Assembly (NCBI GenBank): GCA_030706015.1
Contig: JAUZPI010000012.1
Coordinates: 8,727 to 72,726, forward strand
DNA from: Bacillota bacterium
GTDB taxonomy: Bacteria; Bacillota; Clostridia; Clostridiales; Clostridiaceae
DNA length: 64,000 bases
Direction of reading: 5' to 3'
The position numbers and the translations under genes were made by a program. Under the pieces are notes generated by a model. That model was not told the DNA's origin. It ran no database searches and saw only the letters and a program-made list of their open reading frames with translations. Shown piece after piece: positions 60,023-64,000 of the stretch (the first letter of the stretch is position 1; the number at the start of each line of letters is the position of its first letter).

Positions 60023-61117
60023 TTATTTTGAACTTATAGTTTTAATATCATCTACTACTGTTATTTTACTGTTAATCATCCCCATCCAACATGCATATGG
60101 TATTTCACCACTCTCTATTGGGGTAAACTCTATAATATTATCTCCATCAACTAGACTTTTCTCAATCTTAAGCTTTGAAATAATTATTGTATTATTGCAA
60201 TCATTTATTTTGTCAGCTTTAGCTTTTATTATCCACCTTACTAGAATTCCTTTTTGAACAATTATTGGTTCGTAACTATCTTCTTTTAAATTCATTGTTA
60301 CAACCTGGATATTACCATCTATTTTTGCAACAGCCCCATTACTTTTATTATGTGAGATAACTTTTATATCTGAAGAAACCCCAACTAAAGATAAACCTCT
60401 GCTTATCATAACTACACCTAAAATAACAACTAGTGTTGCACTAGCCTTTAGAATTATATTTGAATATCTTTTATTTATTATAGAATTTACTGCTCCAAAA
60501 ACAAATATTACAGGTACTGTTCCTAAGGAAAAGAAGAACATAGATATTGCCCCAAAGATGATACTTCTTGTTCCTAGGGCATATAGTTGAATTATCTGCA
60601 GCGGACCACAGGGCATTAAGCCGCTAAGTAATCCAGCTATCAAAGGGCCGAGATTATTACTACTTCTTATCTTTTTTCCAAATATAAGCGGCATTCTAAT
60701 ATTGAATCTTCTTAAAACTGGAAAAATACCTAATAAATTTATAGCCATTATAATCATAAAGACACCACCAAGGATAGGTATAATCCCCTTAAGCACTCCA
60801 GAAAAAGCTACAATATTTCCTATCCCCCCAACAATACCACCGATGATTGTATAGGATATAACTCGTCCGATGTTATATTGAAAAGAAGGAATATAAAATT
60901 TCCATGAGTTAGTATGAGAATTTTCGCTTTTATTTTTATCCTGTTTTATAGTTTGTGATATAGCAATACCTCCACACATCCCTAAGCAATGAAAGGATGT
61001 TAAAACACCAAATATAAATAACAAGCCATAACTAGCATTAGTACCCAAATCGGGCAAATACTTCAATAAAAATAAATTTAGAAAAAATTGTAATATATAA
61101 TGAAAACCACTGCACAT
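60023..61117 (-). CDS. UreH/TauE-like membrane protein with C-terminal cupredoxin-type domain
   Basis: A 364-aa protein. The membrane part (about 25-245, six to seven TMs) has the UreH-type motif SFHCLGMCGGIAISQ near residue 45 and GLLSGLMPCGPLQIIQLYALG. The C-terminal domain (about 265-355) is cupredoxin-like: IIVQKGILVRWIIKA, C307 (NDCNNTIII) and the PYACWMGM site (C343, M345, M347), a plausible Cu site exposed outside. Fusions of this type accompany Cu(I)-ATPases in anaerobes. It starts 25 nt after the ATPase gene, with AGGTGGTG upstream. Confidence 0.87.
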   Translation of the reverse strand: MCSGFHYILQFFLNLFLLKYLPDLGTNASYGLLFIFGVLTSFHCLGMCGGIAISQTIKQDKNKSENSHTNSWKFYIPSFQYNIGRVISYTIIGGIVGGIGNIVAFSGVLKGIIPILGGVFMIIMAINLLGIFPVLRRFNIRMPLIFGKKIRSSNNLGPLIAGLLSGLMPCGPLQIIQLYALGTRSIIFGAISMFFFSLGTVPVIFVFGAVNSIINKRYSNIILKASATLVVILGVVMISRGLSLVGVSSDIKVISHNKSNGAVAKIDGNIQVVTMNLKEDSYEPIIVQKGILVRWIIKAKADKINDCNNTIIISKLKIEKSLVDGDNIIEFTPIESGEIPYACWMGMINSKITVVDDIKTISSK

Positions 61118-61142
61118 TTTTACACCACCTAACTATAACCTC

Positions 61143-63422
61143 TTAAGCTTTAAATCTTTTTAAACTTAATGAATTTAGTAAAACAGATATTGAACTTAAT
61201 GCCATTGTTGCTGCTCCTACAACTGGGTTTAAGTGTCCAGTAGCAGCTATTGGTATTCCTATTAGATTGTATATAAATGCCCAAAATAGGTTCTGTTTTA
61301 TCTTTCTCATGGTCTTTTTTGCTAATTTTATTGCTAATGTCAAAGCAAACAAATCCTCCTGTAGTATAACAATATCTGATGTTTCTATAGCTGCATCTGT
61401 TCCAGAGCCAATGGCAAAACCTATATCCGCGTTTGCAAGAGCTGGGGCATCATTTATGCCATCTCCCACCATAACCACAACCCTACCAGCTTTTCTTAGA
61501 TTTGCTATTTCCAAAGCTTTATTTTCGGGTAATACCTCTGCTAGTACATTTTTTATTCCTAATTCATTTGCAACATAATTAGCAGTTTTTAGATTATCGC
61601 CAGTCAACATATAAACTTCAATTCCCATCTTTTGAAGTTCACTAACAACACCTTTTGAATTCTTCTTAATCTTGTCTCTCAATAAAATAGCTCCAATTAA
61701 TAAATTATCTACTGCTATTAGTACAGAACTATTGATACCCTCTTTTGAAAATTCACCTTCTTCAAAACTTCCTAAATCAATACTATTCTCTACTAAAAAT
61801 TTCTTAGTACCAGCTAATACTAATTTCCCATGAACAAAAGTTCTTACTCCTTTTCCTGGAACTGCCTCAAAAAAATCCGGATCTTCCACTTGAGACCCAA
61901 GCTTTTCTTTACCAAATTTATAAATTGAAACCCCTAAAGGATGCTCAGATTTCTTTTCAACTATAGATGCTAGTTTTATAAAACTATCTTTATCTTTAAT
62001 GCCTTTTTCTTTATTTAATAAAATAAAATCTATAACCTCCGGCATGCCTGTAGTTAGAGTTCCTGTTTTATCAAATACTACCACATTTGTTTTACTGGCT
62101 TTTTCTAATTTCTCACCATCCTTTATCAATATCCCCCTTTGTGCCCCTTTACCCATACCAACCATTATAGCTGTTGGCGTCGCCAGACCTAGTGCACATG
62201 GACAAGAGACTACAAGGACAGCTACTGCATTAATGATTGCCTTATCTAGTAGAAAAAATTGTCCATCGTAAATAAACACAAACCAAATTATAAAAGTTAA
62301 GATAGATATAATTAAAACCATTGGAATAAAATAAGTAGATACCTTATCGGCTATTTTTTCAACTGGAGCTTTACTTTCTTGAGCTTCTTCAACTAACTTA
62401 ATAATATTTGCAAAAACAGTTTCGTTTCCTACCTTTGTGGCTCTAAATTTAAATGTTCCCAATTTATTAATGGATGCTCCTACTACAAAGTCATGTTCCC
62501 TTTTTTCTACTGGAATACTTTCACCTGTTATCATTGACTCATCAATTGTAGAAAATCCCTCTATGATTACACCATCAACGGGTATCTTTTCTCCTGGCCT
62601 TACAATAATAATGTCACCTATTGCAACATCATCAATTGGTATATCATTTTCTACTCCCTCTATTAAAACCTTTGCCATCTTGGGCTTATTTTGAATCAAG
62701 GTTTCTATAGCTTTTGATGTTCTTCCCTTAGCAATTAATTCTAAATACTTTCCAAGCAAAACAAGTGTAATTATTGTAGCAGAAGCCTCAAAGTAAATAT
62801 TTTTCATCCCAAAAACATAGGCATTAGTCTCAAATAGTGAAATATACAAGCTATAAAAATAAGCAACTGTTGTGCCTAAAGCCACTAATAAGTCCATTGT
62901 TGCTCTCTTTGCCTTAATTGCGAAAAAAGAGCTTTTGTAAAATCTAAATCCAATAATAAACTGAACAGGAGTAGCACAAATTAATTGCAGTTTCCAATTA
63001 TGAAGTACCAAAGCTTTGTATCTTAAAATTTCAATAAAAGCTCCCAGCTTTGTTGTTGAAAAAGGATCTATATTATCATGACAGAAACCTACCCCTGCTA
63101 AGACCATTGCTAGAAATAGAGGAAAACTTAATATTGCTGATATAATAACCTGATTTTTCAATTTCTTTCTTTGAAATTCCCCATGATTAATCTGAATTTC
63201 TAAAGTTTCATTATCATTTGGCGAAAAGCCTAATAATTCAATTTTTTTCTTTATTTGATTTAAGTCTACTTTGGAATCATCATACTCAAATTTAACTTTT
63301 TCAGTGGTATAATACGCATTTACTTTCTTGATGCCTTCAATTTTTTCTAAAGTTGATTCAATAGTAAATGAACATAAAACACATGTCATTCCATATACTT
63401 TTAAAGTACTACTTTGAAGCAT
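61143..63422 (-). CDS. copA: Cu(I)-translocating P1B-type ATPase
   Basis: A 759-aa P-type ATPase. N-terminal heavy-metal domain with GMTCVLC (C14, C17); transport motif SCPCALG (CPC at 407-409); phosphorylation site DKTGTLTTG (D451); nucleotide-binding SEHPLG (HP at 494-495); GDGINDAPALA hinge; YN in TM7 and MALSSISVLLNS in TM8, the P1B-1 copper signature. Only one metal domain. Copper efflux or delivery at the plasma membrane. It heads the copper operon, 33 nt after the terminator hairpin of the shared attenuator. Confidence 0.95.
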   Translation of the reverse strand: MLQSSTLKVYGMTCVLCSFTIESTLEKIEGIKKVNAYYTTEKVKFEYDDSKVDLNQIKKKIELLGFSPNDNETLEIQINHGEFQRKKLKNQVIISAILSFPLFLAMVLAGVGFCHDNIDPFSTTKLGAFIEILRYKALVLHNWKLQLICATPVQFIIGFRFYKSSFFAIKAKRATMDLLVALGTTVAYFYSLYISLFETNAYVFGMKNIYFEASATIITLVLLGKYLELIAKGRTSKAIETLIQNKPKMAKVLIEGVENDIPIDDVAIGDIIIVRPGEKIPVDGVIIEGFSTIDESMITGESIPVEKREHDFVVGASINKLGTFKFRATKVGNETVFANIIKLVEEAQESKAPVEKIADKVSTYFIPMVLIISILTFIIWFVFIYDGQFFLLDKAIINAVAVLVVSCPCALGLATPTAIMVGMGKGAQRGILIKDGEKLEKASKTNVVVFDKTGTLTTGMPEVIDFILLNKEKGIKDKDSFIKLASIVEKKSEHPLGVSIYKFGKEKLGSQVEDPDFFEAVPGKGVRTFVHGKLVLAGTKKFLVENSIDLGSFEEGEFSKEGINSSVLIAVDNLLIGAILLRDKIKKNSKGVVSELQKMGIEVYMLTGDNLKTANYVANELGIKNVLAEVLPENKALEIANLRKAGRVVVMVGDGINDAPALANADIGFAIGSGTDAAIETSDIVILQEDLFALTLAIKLAKKTMRKIKQNLFWAFIYNLIGIPIAATGHLNPVVGAATMALSSISVLLNSLSLKRFKA

Positions 63423-63454
63423 TATCTCACATCCTTATACAAGTTTTAATTAAT

Positions 63455-63522
63455 AAAAAAAGACCAAGTTGAAAGTATAAATTAATACAAATTCAACTTA
63501 GTCTCCAGTATTTCTGGTCAAC
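63455..63522 (-). promoter_or_regulatory. Conserved attenuator leader (copy 2), candidate riboswitch
   Basis: Minus strand: core GTTGACCAGAAATACTGGAG, then a terminator hairpin (GACTAAGTTGAA / TTCAACTTGGTC) with a U-run, 33 nt before copA. Core and geometry match 59724-59784. The terminator arms differ in sequence between the copies but keep pairing, as expected for a conserved structure. GACCA in the core is also fully complementary to the UGGUC of the 3' arm. Confidence 0.7.
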
Positions 63523-63571
63523 AATGTAAATCTTACAGATAAATAACCTATTAATCCTAGTGTTTTACTAT

Positions 63572-63600
63572 ATTTTAACCTTTAAGAATAAACTTGTCAA
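63572..63600 (-). promoter_or_regulatory. Sigma-A promoter of the copper operon
   Basis: TTGACA at 63600-63595 and TAAAAT at 63577-63572, 17-nt spacer. The transcript would begin near 63565 and include the attenuator. A TGTAA/TTACA inverted motif sits at 63525-63537. Confidence 0.6.
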
Positions 63601-63637
63601 TATATCTGCTTAGTAATTTATGTTGATCAGTACTAGT

Positions 63638-63856
63638 CTATTTATGTTTTAATTTTTTAAATCGCACTTTTAATTTGCGCCATACTATAACAATAACGCC
63701 AACACTAACCAAACCCACCACAGGCTCTGCACATGCCAATCCACAGGAACCACAGGATCCTGTACATCTTTCAGGCTTAAATACTTGCATAAATGACGCT
63801 ATAAAATTAAAAATTGCAACTCCAATTCCAATAAACAATGATTTAAAACGATTCAT
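63638..63856 (-). CDS. Small Cys-rich membrane protein, 72 aa
   Basis: Two hydrophobic segments (about 6-25 and 45-60) flank a Cys cluster CTGSCGSCGLAC (C31, C35, C38, C42), with a strongly basic tail RKLKVRFKKLKHK. The cluster could bind copper or a metal cluster at the membrane face. AAGGTG lies just before the ATG. It is transcribed upstream of copA but separated by the copA promoter. Family not recognised. Confidence 0.65.
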   Translation of the reverse strand: MNRFKSLFIGIGVAIFNFIASFMQVFKPERCTGSCGSCGLACAEPVVGLVSVGVIVIVWRKLKVRFKKLKHK

Positions 63857-63867
63857 CTATTCACCTT

Positions 63868-63898
63868 GTATAATGAACTCATAGTAAATTCATTATAC
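63868..63898. promoter_or_regulatory. Inverted repeat upstream of the Cys-rich gene, probable operator
   Basis: Perfect 10-bp arms GTATAATGAA / TTCATTATAC with an 11-nt loop, 12 nt before the ATG, covering a TATAAT-like -10. No U-run, so a binding site is likelier than a terminator. Confidence 0.5.
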
Positions 63899-64000
63899 TT
63901 TTCCTTTCTTATCTTAAAGATAATTTACTATAATAACATAAGACGCTGTGGATTAGTTTTTTCACCTATAGCTAGACTATTTTAATTGAGGATATAACCA

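Noticed and set aside
1..64000. CRISPR arrays, rRNA, tRNA, insertion sequences
   Set aside because: No regularly spaced repeats, rRNA or tRNA sequence, or transposase was found by reading both strands; short tRNAs cannot be excluded absolutely without a covariance search.

Overview
The window is low-GC DNA with strong AGGAGG-type ribosome binding sites, frequent TTG/GTG starts and many U-tailed hairpin terminators. Together with an IspH-ribosomal protein S1 fusion, a fused 2-oxoacid:ferredoxin oxidoreductase, a type I dockerin and Clostridium-type small proteins, this points to an anaerobic Clostridium (sensu stricto), possibly a cellulosome-forming one. No rRNA, tRNA, CRISPR array, prophage or intact insertion sequence was seen.

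Layout. 1-6.7 kb (mostly minus strand): housekeeping genes: ispH-rpsA (cut by the window edge), cmk, a BaiN-type flavoprotein, an RpiR regulator, rluB, a ypmA-like gene and a CorA transporter. 6.8-14.7 kb: small basic protein, drug-type MFS exporter, a PadR regulator with a two-domain iron-sulfur flavoprotein, an amidohydrolase with an ArsB/NhaD-type permease, and leuCD. 15-28.3 kb: GDPD phosphodiesterase, PAP2 phosphatase, two large YhgE/Pip membrane proteins (the second divergent from a LysR gene), a secreted dockerin protein with an internal 915-bp duplication, a TetR/hydrolase pair and an isochorismatase-like protein. 28.5-35.4 kb: an unknown protein, a PilZ protein, and a NitT/TauT-type ABC transporter whose binding-protein gene is split from its ATPase and permease by a minus-strand block (prohibitin-like operon plus a broken LPXTG surface protein). 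A decayed fragment of that binding-protein gene lies 5.7 kb upstream. 35.5-46 kb: small proteins, HesB-like, MBL, VOC, HD-GYP-like, YdcF and Nudix proteins, a lone tyrosine recombinase, cardiolipin synthase and a penicillin-binding protein. 46-53.3 kb: chemoreceptor, korAB and a GH25 lysozyme.

The most notable part is 53.4-64 kb, all on the minus strand. One operon (59693 down to 53448) encodes an M20 amidohydrolase, two nitrogenase component-1-like subunits (D-like and K-like), a radical SAM protein with an apparent internal deletion, an EntS-like MFS exporter and a NifX-like protein with a Cys-rich insert. The subunits keep all six P-cluster cysteine positions and the Cys275-equivalent cofactor ligand, but the His442, Gln191 and His195 positions of NifD are replaced, and no nifH, nifB or nifEN is present. 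The operon therefore looks like an uncharacterised nitrogenase-like reductase, not N2 fixation. The next operon upstream encodes a Cu(I) P-type ATPase and a UreH/TauE-like membrane protein with a cupredoxin-type domain. Both operons have the same leader: a good sigma-A promoter, a conserved core (GTTGACCAG, five bases, CTGGAG), an intrinsic terminator directly after the core, and the start codon about 30 nt further on. This shared attenuator (riboswitch-like or protein-dependent) suggests that the reductase and the copper system answer to one signal; that link is inference.
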